64,000 nucleotides of DNA from Bacillota bacterium. Lineage in GTDB: Bacteria; Bacillota; Sulfobacillia; Sulfobacillales; JAIMBI01. Shown piece after piece: positions 21,929 through 30,936 of the stretch. The DNA is taken from NCBI GenBank assembly GCA_021846565.1, contig JAJZWS010000001.1, positions 19,810 through 83,809 on the forward strand, given 5' to 3'. The notes under the pieces are model-generated. The model worked only from the letters and a program-made list of their open reading frames with translations. It did not search any database and had not been told where the DNA came from. The translations under genes were made by a program, and so were the position numbers. How positions within the stretch are numbered: the first letter of the stretch is position 1; the number at the start of each line of letters is the position of its first letter.

Positions 21929-22645
21929 ATGGCACGCAGCGAGGACCGCCGTCTGGCGGGCAGACGGCCCCGGTCACTTAGAATCCAGCGTCTCAGGCTG
22001 GAATTCAAACTGGCGGGCGGGGCACCCTGGATCCTCGTGCCGATCGGCCTCTTGGTGCTCACGGTCATGCACACCGGGCTTGGGGGCGGCGCAGTCGAGT
22101 GGGCTCCCCATTGGGCCGAGAATTGTGAGGCGTTCCTTCCGATCGGCTTTGGGATTGGCTCGGCCTCGCTGCTACTGGTGGAACACGACGAAGGGATGCT
22201 GGAGATGGCATCAGCCCTGCCACTTCCTCGGCTGGCACGGACACGGACCCTGGCGCTGGTGGGGGGAGCTTGGCTTTTGGTGCTGGTGTGGCTCCTGCTC
22301 CTCCGGGTCCTGTTCGGTCCGGTGCCGTTTTGGACCGGTGTGTGGGTCGCGCTGGGCCCGGGGCTGTTCCTCGGTGGGGGGTCGGCGCTGGTGGCCAGTT
22401 GGTCCGGACGGGTGGCGCTCGGATATCTGGTGGCCATCGGGGTGCCAGTGATGGACTTGGTGCTGCAGCTGCTCGGGGTGTTTTACCGCCTGTGGCCGCT
22501 GCAGTTGGTGAATGTGTTTGCGTACCGCTGGGCCACGCCCGAGCCTGGATGGGCAGTCGTGAAAATTGTGATGGGGCTTATGGGCTTGTGGCTGTATCAA
22601 CGGGCCATCCGGGGATGGCGGGATGCGGGCGCAAACCTGCTGTAG
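21929..22645 (+). CDS. Multi-pass membrane protein, probable second ABC-2-type permease
   Basis: Several TM segments; co-directional with the ABC genes, short gap. Confidence 0.65.
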   Translation: MARSEDRRLAGRRPRSLRIQRLRLEFKLAGGAPWILVPIGLLVLTVMHTGLGGGAVEWAPHWAENCEAFLPIGFGIGSASLLLVEHDEGMLEMASALPLPRLARTRTLALVGGAWLLVLVWLLLLRVLFGPVPFWTGVWVALGPGLFLGGGSALVASWSGRVALGYLVAIGVPVMDLVLQLLGVFYRLWPLQLVNVFAYRWATPEPGWAVVKIVMGLMGLWLYQRAIRGWRDAGANLL

Positions 22646-22738
22646 CTGAAGCCGGGCGCCGAGAAGACAGGGGGCGAGTTCACGAACGAGCGGCCAGGAT
22701 GGCGGGCGGGCGCCGGGAGCAGGACGGCTGTCGACCGG

Positions 22739-23794
22739 TTGGACACCCCCGCCGTGGTGGTGGACCGAAGGATCGTCGAGGTCAATCTCGAGCGCATGGC
22801 CGCCCGGGTCAGTGCCCGCCGCCAAGCACTGTGGCCGCATATGACCCACAAAAGCCTCGCGTGGGCACAGCGGCAGATGGACCTAGGGGCTCGGGGGCTC
22901 ATGGTGGCCAAGTTGGAGGAGGCGGGCCCGCTCGCGCGGCATGGGATGGAGGCGGTGTACGTGGGTTACCCGCTCGTGGGCCCGGGGCCGACCCGCCGGC
23001 TCGAGCAACTGGTCGCGGCGGGCGTCCGGGTGCGTGTGGCCATGGACTCGCTCGCCGGCGTGGCATGCCGGGCACAGGTGGTGCAAGCCACTGGCGCCCC
23101 TATCACGGCGCTCGTGGAGGTGGACACCGGCTTTCACCGGTGTGGCGTCATAGCCGTCGAGGAGCCGACCGGGCTCGCGGAGGCGCTCACGGCCGCCGGC
23201 GTCTTGTATCAAGGGATCACGTGCTTCGGGGGGCACATCACGTGGCGTCTCTCCGAGGACGAGCGGCGGGCCGCGGTCGTGGCGGAGAACCTGCAGCTGG
23301 CCCAGTGGTCCCATGACCTGGACGCCCGCGGGTGGGCCCCGCAGGTGGTGTCGCAGGGGAGGGGACCGTGCCGACGGGATGCCTTGAGCTTTTGACGGCC
23401 GCTACGGAACTTCGACCAGGGACGTATATTTACAACGACGCGGCCACGGTGTGGGCCGGGGCCGCTCGATGGGCTTGGGTGTGGACCACTGTGGTGAGCA
23501 TGCCCACGCCCGATCGGGCGGTGGTGGACGCCGGCAGCAAAACACTGGCCGGTGGCCGGATCGTTTGGACATCTCCGCAAGCGTTCGGACCTTGTGGTGG
23601 CGTCGCTGTCCGAGGAGCACGGCGTGATTCGCGCGCGCGATGGCGGGCGCACCGGACTGCAGGTGGGCGACCGCCTGTCGGTCGTTCCCAACCACGTGTG
23701 CACCATGATCAACTTGCACGACGCCGTGCATTTGGTAGAGGGCCGATGGGTGGTAGGGTCGCTCGCGGTCGACCTTCGGGGAGCGGTCCACTGA
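22739..23794 (+). pseudogene. D-threonine aldolase / D-serine dehydratase-like (alanine racemase N-terminal fold), two apparent frameshifts
   Basis: Frame 22739: MDTPAVVVDRR..PHMTHKSLAWAQ; frame 23332: GEGTVPT..TELRPGTYIYNDAATVW..PDRAVVDAGSKTL; frame 23552: GHLRKRSDLVVASLSEEHGVI..GDRLSVVPNHVCTMINLHD; colinear with the family. Confidence 0.82.
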
Positions 23795-23814
23795 CCGCTG
23801 GACGACATCGAAGC

Positions 23815-23843
23815 GGGGCGGGCCGCACAGGGTGGCCCGCCCC
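23815..23843. terminator. Bidirectional hairpin between the D-TA-like pseudogene and codY
   Basis: GGGGCGGGCC-N9-GGCCCGCCCC 10-bp stem between convergent genes. Confidence 0.55.
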
Positions 23844-23859
23844 CGTCGACAAAGGCGTG

Positions 23860-24519
23860 CTACAGCGTCAGGTTTTCGAAGGCGTGTCGCAACTGGTCGT
23901 TCAGCACGCGGATATGGGTGCCCTTCATGCCGAGTGATCGGGTCTGGATGACCCCCGCGCTCTCCAGCTTGCGGAGCGCATTCACGATCACCGACCGGGT
24001 GATGCCCATCTCATCCGCCACGTGGGACGTGACCACCAGGCCTTGATTGTCGTCGATTTCGGAAAATAGGCGCTGGGCTGCCATGAGCTCCGAGTACGAC
24101 AGGGCCTCGATAGCCGCCGAAACCTGGTTGCGCTCGCGGTCGCGCTGCGCGGACCGCACCTCACGCGCCCGGCCCATCACCAGCGAGATGATGGTGGCGC
24201 CGTATTCAGCCAACAGCCAATCGTCTGCGGTGAGGCCCGACTCGGGCCGATGCAGAGTCAAGATGCCGGCGGGGCCGGATGGGCCCTGCAGGACCATCTT
24301 GGTGTTGGGCGTGGCCACACGTCCGGTGCCAGCTCCCGAGCCCCCCGCGCTCAGAGGGGTTTCGCCCAAAGGGGCCGTCACTTCCACCGCGCAACCCAGC
24401 GCTGAAGCCAGTTCCTCCATAAACGGCCGTAGGTCGTAGTTCTCGGGTACCCCGCGCCACAGCGCATCCGTCAGGTGCCGGAATGCATCCAGCACAGCCA
24501 TCGTGTCGTCCCCCTCCAA
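23860..24519 (-). CDS. codY: GTP-sensing pleiotropic repressor CodY with shortened N-terminal GAF region
   Basis: C-terminus EALSYSELMAAQRLFSEIDDNQGLVVTSHVADEMGITRSVIVNALRKLESAGVIQTRSLGMKGTHIRVLND is diagnostic for CodY. Confidence 0.93.
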   Translation of the reverse strand: MEGDDTMAVLDAFRHLTDALWRGVPENYDLRPFMEELASALGCAVEVTAPLGETPLSAGGSGAGTGRVATPNTKMVLQGPSGPAGILTLHRPESGLTADDWLLAEYGATIISLVMGRAREVRSAQRDRERNQVSAAIEALSYSELMAAQRLFSEIDDNQGLVVTSHVADEMGITRSVIVNALRKLESAGVIQTRSLGMKGTHIRVLNDQLRHAFENLTL

Positions 24520-24865
24520 TTAGTCGCTCATCGGACTTAGCCTCGGATGCAGCTCTTCGCGGTCCGCTTCCTGGTTCGCTGCGCTGGGCCTCGCGCCGTC
24601 CCGAATCCCCTCTGTCGCGCTCGCCTCCACATTGATTCGCACAATCACGACATTTTGAGGTATTGCTCCCGATCCACTGTGCCTGGGTGCCTACCAGGCC
24701 TAGTCATGGCACGTGGTCCTACCAGATGACATGTTACCATGAAGTTGTGGACCGGTAAGCGGCCGGCGGGGAATTGGCGCGTGTTCGCCTTGTGGGTGCC
24801 GCCGTCTGACGTGATCGGTATTCCGCGATGGGACGGGGGTGAGGCAAGTTCCAGGAGGGGGCGGC

Positions 24866-25633
24866 ATGATGGCGGGCGGCGAGAAGCCGTGGTTGGCAAG
24901 CCCGACCGGCCTGCGGGCCAGCTGGCCGCCGGTTCCTGCGGAGGGATGGCATGCTGTGGTGCCCATGGGGGAAGGGGCCCTCCTCTTGCAGTGGGACAGT
25001 GGTGTGGACCGATCGCAGAATCGGCGGATCCATCGGCTCGCTGGTGCGGTGGTAGCGGCGGCGGCCGGGAACGAAGGCTTGTTGGGGGCGGTTGCCGGGT
25101 TCGACACCCTGCTGGTGGAGTTTGATCCCGACCGCCTCACGCCGGCCGAGGTGCTGTCCCGCATTCGGTGGGCGGCGTGGGCCACGCACGCCCCTGTGGC
25201 CCCGCGCCGGGTGGAGGTGCCCGTCTGCTACGGCGGGGCCTGGGGTCCGGACCTCGAGGCATTGGCCCGCCACGCGGGGCTCCACCCGGATACCGTGGTC
25301 CGTCTGCATGCGAATCGACCCTACCAGGTGTACTGCCTGGGTTTTCAGGCGGGGTTTCCCTATGCGGGCCCCCTGCCCGACGTGCTGGTCATTCCGCGCC
25401 GCGACCGACCGGTGGCTCGCGTGGCGTCGGGTTCGGTGGCCGTGGCCGGCCGGCAGACCGGGGTGTACACGCGGGCGGGACCGGGGGGGTGGCACGTCAT
25501 AGGCACGACGCCTCTGAACCTGTTTGATCCCGCCTTAGACCCGCCGACACCGTATCGCCCTGGCGACGAGCTGTGGTTTCGGCCGGTGTCGCCCGAGGAG
25601 TTTGGCACCCTGGCCGAATCCGGGAGCGCTTAG
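24866..25633 (+). CDS. pxpB: 5-oxoprolinase subunit PxpB (KipI / allophanate hydrolase subunit 1-like)
   Basis: VPVCYGGAWGPDLEALARHAGL, YQVYCLGFQAGFPYAGPLP, AVAGRQTGVYTRAGPGGWHVIGTTP; start codon uncertain. Confidence 0.9.
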   Translation: MMAGGEKPWLASPTGLRASWPPVPAEGWHAVVPMGEGALLLQWDSGVDRSQNRRIHRLAGAVVAAAAGNEGLLGAVAGFDTLLVEFDPDRLTPAEVLSRIRWAAWATHAPVAPRRVEVPVCYGGAWGPDLEALARHAGLHPDTVVRLHANRPYQVYCLGFQAGFPYAGPLPDVLVIPRRDRPVARVASGSVAVAGRQTGVYTRAGPGGWHVIGTTPLNLFDPALDPPTPYRPGDELWFRPVSPEEFGTLAESGSA

Positions 25634-26593
25634 GTGGGACGCGTCGTCGAGGTGCTTGACGGGGGGTTGGCCACCACGATTCAGGACCAGGGCCGTCCGG
25701 CCGGTCCCGCCCTCGGGGTCGCGCCGGGGGGAGTCATGGATCCCTGGGCGGCCGCGTGGGCGAATGCGTTGGTGGGAAATCGCCGCGGGGCCGCCGTGCT
25801 CGAGGCCACGTTGCTGGGACCCACGCTCCGGTTTCTCGACGGGGCCACGGTGGCGCTCGCGGGTGCCGACATGGGAGTCACGCTCGATGGCGTGGCGGTG
25901 CCTCCCGGGCGGGCTGTGTGGGTTCCCCCGGGCGGGGAATTGGCGGCCGGATCCGCCCGTGCGGGCGTGCGCCTGTACTTGGCCGTGGACGGTGGGATCG
26001 ACAGTGCCTGCTGGATGGGAAGCCGGTCGGCCGATCCCGCGGCAGGCTTCGGGCGTCCTCTGCAACGGGGCGACCGATTGCCGCTGGGCACGGCGCACAG
26101 CCGGGTGGCCCGGGAGGACAACTCCGTGAATACATGCCTGGTCCGGGACGTGGTGCGTGTCACAGCGGGACCGTCCGCAGGTGGGGGCCTGTTGGAATGG
26201 CTTACCGCGGAACGATTCCACGTGTCCGTGCGGTCGGACCGGGTGGGCGTCCGCCTCGACCCCCCAGACGCCGCCCGCCGCACCCTGGGCCTGGTGTGGC
26301 CGGCCGACTGGGACCGCCACCTGTCCATTCCCATGGTGACGGGTGCGGTGCAGCTCACGCCGGACGGGACGTGTCTCGTGCTAATGGCGGGGCGCGGTGT
26401 GCTGGGGGGTTATCCGGTCCCGGCCGTGGTGGCGGCCGCAGACCGGTCGGTGCTGGCGCAGGCGGTGCCCGGGGCTTCGCTGCGGATGGTGGTGGTGTCT
26501 CGCGGGGAGGCTCGCGAGGCGTGGGCGGCCCTGCAGGCGGAGGTGCCGTGGAGCGAACGGAACAGCCAGGGAGGGTGTGTGTCATGTGGATGA
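25634..26593 (+). CDS. pxpC: 5-oxoprolinase subunit PxpC (KipA-like biotin-dependent carboxyltransferase family)
   Basis: VLDGGLATTIQDQGRPAGPALGVAPGGVMDPWAAAWANALVGN; follows pxpB. Confidence 0.9.
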   Translation: MGRVVEVLDGGLATTIQDQGRPAGPALGVAPGGVMDPWAAAWANALVGNRRGAAVLEATLLGPTLRFLDGATVALAGADMGVTLDGVAVPPGRAVWVPPGGELAAGSARAGVRLYLAVDGGIDSACWMGSRSADPAAGFGRPLQRGDRLPLGTAHSRVAREDNSVNTCLVRDVVRVTAGPSAGGGLLEWLTAERFHVSVRSDRVGVRLDPPDAARRTLGLVWPADWDRHLSIPMVTGAVQLTPDGTCLVLMAGRGVLGGYPVPAVVAAADRSVLAQAVPGASLRMVVVSRGEAREAWAALQAEVPWSERNSQGGCVSCG

Positions 26594-27354
26594 GCCTCAC
26601 GGCGGACTTGGGGGAAAGCTTCGGCCGCTGGCGCATGGGGGATGACGACGCCCTGCTGGACGTGGTGACCTCGGCCAGCGTGGCGTGCGGCTTTCATGCG
26701 GGCGACCCGATGGTGATGGACCGCACTGTGCGGATGGCCTGCGCACGCGGCGTGGGCGTGGGGGCGCACCCGGGCTACCACGACCTGGAGGGGTTTGGCC
26801 GGCGGGATCTCGTGCTGTCTGGCGACGAGATGCGCACCGCCGTGCTGTACCAGGTGGGGGCGTTGGCGGCGTTCTGCCGGGCGGCGGGTATACCGCTGGA
26901 GCACGTCAAACCCCATGGGCAGCTGTACAACCGGGCACTCGTCGACGAGGCGGTGGCGCGCGCCGTGGTGGCGGGCGTGGCCGCATGGGACGGGTGCCTG
27001 CCGGTCGTCGCGGCGGGAGGGGCGTTGGCGGACGCCGCGCGGGCCGTGGGCCTGCCCGTGGCGGTCGAAGCGTACCTAGACCGTCGCTATGCGCCCGACG
27101 GCACGCTGGTGCCTCGCGGGCACGCTGGGGCCGTCCTGACCGATCCGGCAGAGGTGGTGGCCCAGGCGTGCGCGCTCGCCTGCGAGGGACGCGTCCAGAC
27201 GGCGGGGGGACAGTGGTTGGCGGTGGCGCCCGACACATTGGTGGTGCACGGCGATACCCCGGGTGCGGCCCAACTGGCGGGTCTGGTGAAAGAAACCCTG
27301 GCCGCAGCTGGCATCCGCTGGGGTTCGCTGGCAAGGGTGCTGGCGGCGCGGTGA
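26584..27354 (+). CDS. pxpA: 5-oxoprolinase subunit PxpA (LamB/YcsF family)
   Basis: LTADLGESFGRW, ASVACGFHAGDP, GAHPGYHD, HVKPHGQLYN. Confidence 0.94.
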   Translation: MWMSLTADLGESFGRWRMGDDDALLDVVTSASVACGFHAGDPMVMDRTVRMACARGVGVGAHPGYHDLEGFGRRDLVLSGDEMRTAVLYQVGALAAFCRAAGIPLEHVKPHGQLYNRALVDEAVARAVVAGVAAWDGCLPVVAAGGALADAARAVGLPVAVEAYLDRRYAPDGTLVPRGHAGAVLTDPAEVVAQACALACEGRVQTAGGQWLAVAPDTLVVHGDTPGAAQLAGLVKETLAAAGIRWGSLARVLAAR

Positions 27355-27415
27355 ATCCAGAACCGCGGCGGAAGCGTTAACGTAGCGGAGGCGTTGGGAG
27401 GCAGGGGGGACAGCG

Positions 27416-29191
27416 GTGGCAGCCAGGACGCGGTGGGTCGTGCGGGCCGTGATGCTGGCGTGCGTGGCCGCCGGTGTTGCGGGATGCCGATGGGCTGCCC
27501 TCGGCCCGACCCCGAGGGTTCCACCCTTTCCCTCCCATCCGAGGGTGCTTCGGGGCGAGCAGCTGCCTACGGTCTGGCCCGGGCCGGCGCCGGGGCCGTT
27601 GGCCTTGCGGCGCGTGGTGGTGATGAACCGACAAACGTTGTGGGGGGTCACCAACGGGCCGGGGACGGGCAGCGGCCTGTTGGAGACCGTGAACGGCGGC
27701 CGTGCCTGGCGGGAGCATTATCGGACGGGGCTGCCTGTGACGGATCTGCAATTCGTCAGTGCGCGAGAGGGCTACGCCGTCGAAAATGGGTGCGGCGTCG
27801 GGCAGTGCTTGACGTCGGCGTTGCTGCGCACGCGCGACGGCGGACGGCGGTGGTCCACCAGCTATGCCACCCACCAGCGGGAGCTGGCCAGCCTGTCGTT
27901 TGTGTCAGCGGAGTGGGGGTACCGCGTGACCGGCGGGGGGGGCCAGCCGTGGGCGTTGGCGTTCAGCGCGGATGGAGGGGCCACCTGGATTGCCCGGGCC
28001 TTTCCCTGTCCGTCCGAGACCGGGTCCGTCGCGGTCAGCTTCGTGACGCGGGCCCAGGGCTATCTGGCGTGTGGGCCGCCGGCGGCCGCCCCCACTGGGG
28101 GGATCACCACCGTGTGGGTGACGCACGACGGGGGAGGGGCGTGGACGGTCGCGGGCGTGACGGCGTCAGGGGAGGTCACCGGCCTCACCTTTTTAGACGG
28201 CTCGGTCGGCTACCTGGGAACGCGGACGGGTCTTAGGGTCACGCGGGATGGCGGGCGTCACTGGCGTTTGGACCGTCCGCCGCAGATTGCGGCCGGGCAT
28301 GCCGTGTTCTCGCTGGGGCGCATCAGGAACCAGGTGTATTTCTTGTCGGCGGGCCGTGCGTGGACCGTGGGCGCCCACGGCGGTTGGTCCTCGCTGTATC
28401 CGCTGCCCAAGCCCCATACCGCTGTCGTGTGGCCCAGCGCGCAGCGAAGCTACGGGGTGGGCGAGGCGGGGGCACCGACTGCGGTGATGGCGGGTGCCCC
28501 GGGGCCACGCGGATGGACCACGGTGGGGTATCTGCCCGGGCCCGCCAGCATCCTGGTTTCTGCGTCGCCCCGCACGCTTTGGGCGGTGAATCCGCGCTGG
28601 TACGTCAGTCGCGACGGGGGGAGAACGTGGCAGACGCCGACACTGCCGGGTTCGACACCAACCACCGATGCGTCGGCCTGCGGGCGCTATGGCTTTGTGT
28701 TGGTGGGCCGGCGCACCGTGCGTGTCACCACCAACGGCGGGACGAGCGTGGGGCGGGCGCATGGGCTGCCCTTTGATGCGACCAGCGTCGCGTGTCAAAC
28801 GCCGGGGGTGGGGTTCGCGCTGGGACGGCCGCAGGGCGCGACGGTGCAAGGCCCGGGCGGAAAACGGATGCATGTGGCGCCGGGCACTGTGTACCTGTGG
28901 CGGACGGCCGACGGGGGTGCCACCTGGGTGCCCTTCGCGCTGCCGCCGGTGCTGAATATGGCAGCGCCCACCATGATGCGGTTCTTGGGACCGCGACTGG
29001 CCTGGATGTGGTCGGCCAATGGCTACTGGCTCACGCGAGATGGCGGACAAAGTTGGGTGGCGCGGGCCATGCCGCCTGGCGTGGTGATTCGGTCGCTGGC
29101 CTTTGACAGCCCTGCCGCAGCCGTGGTCGTGGTGAACACGGGCGTTTACACCACGTCCAACGGGGGCCGCACGTGGGTGCCTGTGCCGTGA
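27416..29191 (+). CDS. Lipoprotein with multiple Asp-box/BNR repeats (Ycf48/sialidase-type beta-propeller)
   Basis: Lipobox AAGVAGC; repeats TRDGGRRW, SADGGATW, TRDGGRHW, SRDGGRTW, TADGGATW, TRDGGQSW, TSNGGRTW. Confidence 0.85.
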   Translation: MAARTRWVVRAVMLACVAAGVAGCRWAALGPTPRVPPFPSHPRVLRGEQLPTVWPGPAPGPLALRRVVVMNRQTLWGVTNGPGTGSGLLETVNGGRAWREHYRTGLPVTDLQFVSAREGYAVENGCGVGQCLTSALLRTRDGGRRWSTSYATHQRELASLSFVSAEWGYRVTGGGGQPWALAFSADGGATWIARAFPCPSETGSVAVSFVTRAQGYLACGPPAAAPTGGITTVWVTHDGGGAWTVAGVTASGEVTGLTFLDGSVGYLGTRTGLRVTRDGGRHWRLDRPPQIAAGHAVFSLGRIRNQVYFLSAGRAWTVGAHGGWSSLYPLPKPHTAVVWPSAQRSYGVGEAGAPTAVMAGAPGPRGWTTVGYLPGPASILVSASPRTLWAVNPRWYVSRDGGRTWQTPTLPGSTPTTDASACGRYGFVLVGRRTVRVTTNGGTSVGRAHGLPFDATSVACQTPGVGFALGRPQGATVQGPGGKRMHVAPGTVYLWRTADGGATWVPFALPPVLNMAAPTMMRFLGPRLAWMWSANGYWLTRDGGQSWVARAMPPGVVIRSLAFDSPAAAVVVVNTGVYTTSNGGRTWVPVP

Positions 29192-30063
29192 AGGAGTCGT
29201 GGGCCTATCTGAAGCGGCTGGCCCACCGGGTGGCGCGCGACGATGTCGGCGCCTACGCGGCGGCGCTTTCGTATAATTTTTCGTTTGCCCTCCTGCCATT
29301 GCTGCTGTTTGCCACGGCATTGCTCGCTTTCTTGCGCTTCCGAGACCCCGTCCAGGTCCTGACCGCTCCGCTGGCGGGGGTGGTGCCCAAAAACGTGCTG
29401 GCCCTCGTGTCCCAGGCCCTCGTGGGCGTCGTGCGCCACAAAAGCCCGACAGTGCTGTCGTTGGGGTTCCTGGGATTCGTGTGGGGCATGTCCGGCGCGT
29501 TTCGTCAAATCATCGATGCAATGAACCACGCGTACGAGTTTCGGTTTCCGTTTCGACGACGGTCCTGGGAACTTTACGGCTTGTCCGTACTTTTGGGAGT
29601 GACCGTCGGATCGCTGTTGGTAGCGGGGTTGGCCTTGTCGGTGCTGGGGCCTAATGCCATCAGCGGACTGGCCACTAGTGTCGTGGGCCGTCCCCCGGCG
29701 CGCTTCGCGCTGGCGGCCTTGCACTGGGGCCTGTTGGCCGCCATGTTGTGGCTTGGGCTCTCGATTCTGTACGCCGCCGCCCCGGATCGGCCGCAGGGCT
29801 TTCGCCTGTACACGCCCGGCACTGTGGTGGCACTGGTGGCGTGGGCCATCCTGTCCATCGCGTTCCGGCAGTACACCACCCGGGTCAACACCTTTGGGGT
29901 GTATGGCACGCTGGGCGCGATGATCCTGTTGCTGTTGTATCTTTATCTCTTTGGCTTTCTCCTGTTGGTGGGGGCGGAGGTCAATGCGCTGGCGGAGGCA
30001 CCCTCGAACCCGGAAGCGGGGGAGGGCGGTGGGCCGCCCTCCCCCGGCTCCCTCACTCCGTGA
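29188..30063 (+). CDS. YihY/BrkB family membrane protein
   Basis: VGAYAAALSYNFSFALLPLLLF, GVYGTLGAMILLLLYLYLFGFLLLVGAEVNA; GTGA coupling. Confidence 0.88.
   Translation: MKESWAYLKRLAHRVARDDVGAYAAALSYNFSFALLPLLLFATALLAFLRFRDPVQVLTAPLAGVVPKNVLALVSQALVGVVRHKSPTVLSLGFLGFVWGMSGAFRQIIDAMNHAYEFRFPFRRRSWELYGLSVLLGVTVGSLLVAGLALSVLGPNAISGLATSVVGRPPARFALAALHWGLLAAMLWLGLSILYAAAPDRPQGFRLYTPGTVVALVAWAILSIAFRQYTTRVNTFGVYGTLGAMILLLLYLYLFGFLLLVGAEVNALAEAPSNPEAGEGGGPPSPGSLTP
30018..30045. terminator. Strong GC hairpin inside the 3' end of the BrkB gene, just past the slipin stop
   Basis: GGGGGAGGGCGG-TGGG-CCGCCCTCCCCC perfect 12-bp stem; no U-tract in either direction. Confidence 0.4.
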
Positions 30064-30853
30064 TGGCAGCCTCCGCCGCCCCGGAGGGGGGCGGCGGAGG
30101 CTCGGACGCATCGGTGGGGCTGATGCCCTTCAGCATATCGGTGAGCTCGGTGGGTATAAACAGGAGCGTGTTTTGCTCCGACTTGACCGCCTCCAACAGG
30201 ACATTCAGGCCGCGAAGCCGAAAGGCGGTCGTCGAGTGCTCGTACAGACGGGCGGCCTTCACGAACTCCTCGGCCGCAATCACCTCGGCCTCGCCGTAAA
30301 TGCGCCGCGCCTCTTTCTCTGCCTGAGCCTGCGCCTTGCGGGACAGCACATCCTGCAGGGAGGCGGGAATCTCGATGTCGCGAATCTCCACGTTTTGGAC
30401 CGCGATGCCCCAGGACTCGGCGCGCTCCCGAATCTGCTCGGCAATGCGTTCGTCGATCTGGCGCTGATCCGACAGCAATTGCTCCAGGTCGCTGCGGCTC
30501 ACGATGTCGCGCAGCGTCGTCTGCGCCGCGAGGTCGATGGTGGCCTGGTAGTTCTTTACTTCCAGCGCGGCGCGCGTGACGTCGGCCACCCGCCAAAACA
30601 ACACCGCCAGCAGCGTCACCGGCACCTTGTCTTTCGATAGGGTGCCCTCCGTGCGGAACTCGGTGGTGGTGATGCGCTTGTCGATGATCATGGCGCGCTG
30701 AAACCCGAACAACACGAACCGAATGCCGGGGCCGCGGTTGCCGATGTAGCGGCCCAGCGTGAACACCAGCATCTCGTCCCACTGCTTGATGATTTTGAGG
30801 GACAGGAGCCCCCAGAGGACCACGATGATAAGGACCACGTAAAGCCCGTTCAT
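30053..30853 (-). CDS. Slipin / SPFH-band 7 membrane protein
   Basis: IKQWDEMLVFTLGRYIGNRGPGIRFVLF, QTTLRDIVSRSDLEQLLSDQRQIDERI, GIAVQNVEIRDIEIPASLQ. Confidence 0.93.
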   Translation of the reverse strand: MNGLYVVLIIVVLWGLLSLKIIKQWDEMLVFTLGRYIGNRGPGIRFVLFGFQRAMIIDKRITTTEFRTEGTLSKDKVPVTLLAVLFWRVADVTRAALEVKNYQATIDLAAQTTLRDIVSRSDLEQLLSDQRQIDERIAEQIRERAESWGIAVQNVEIRDIEIPASLQDVLSRKAQAQAEKEARRIYGEAEVIAAEEFVKAARLYEHSTTAFRLRGLNVLLEAVKSEQNTLLFIPTELTDMLKGISPTDASEPPPPPSGAAEAAITE

Positions 30854-30936
30854 GTCCGGTGCTCCTTTGCGGGTCGTGTGGCGGCCGCTTGGTGGCAAGC
30901 CGTCGCCTCAGCATAGCACCGGAGCCCCCCGGCGCA

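Noticed and set aside
28193-29320. 375-aa minus-strand ORF over the Asp-box lipoprotein
   Set aside because: Antisense frame; the plus strand has repeated BNR motifs and a lipobox.
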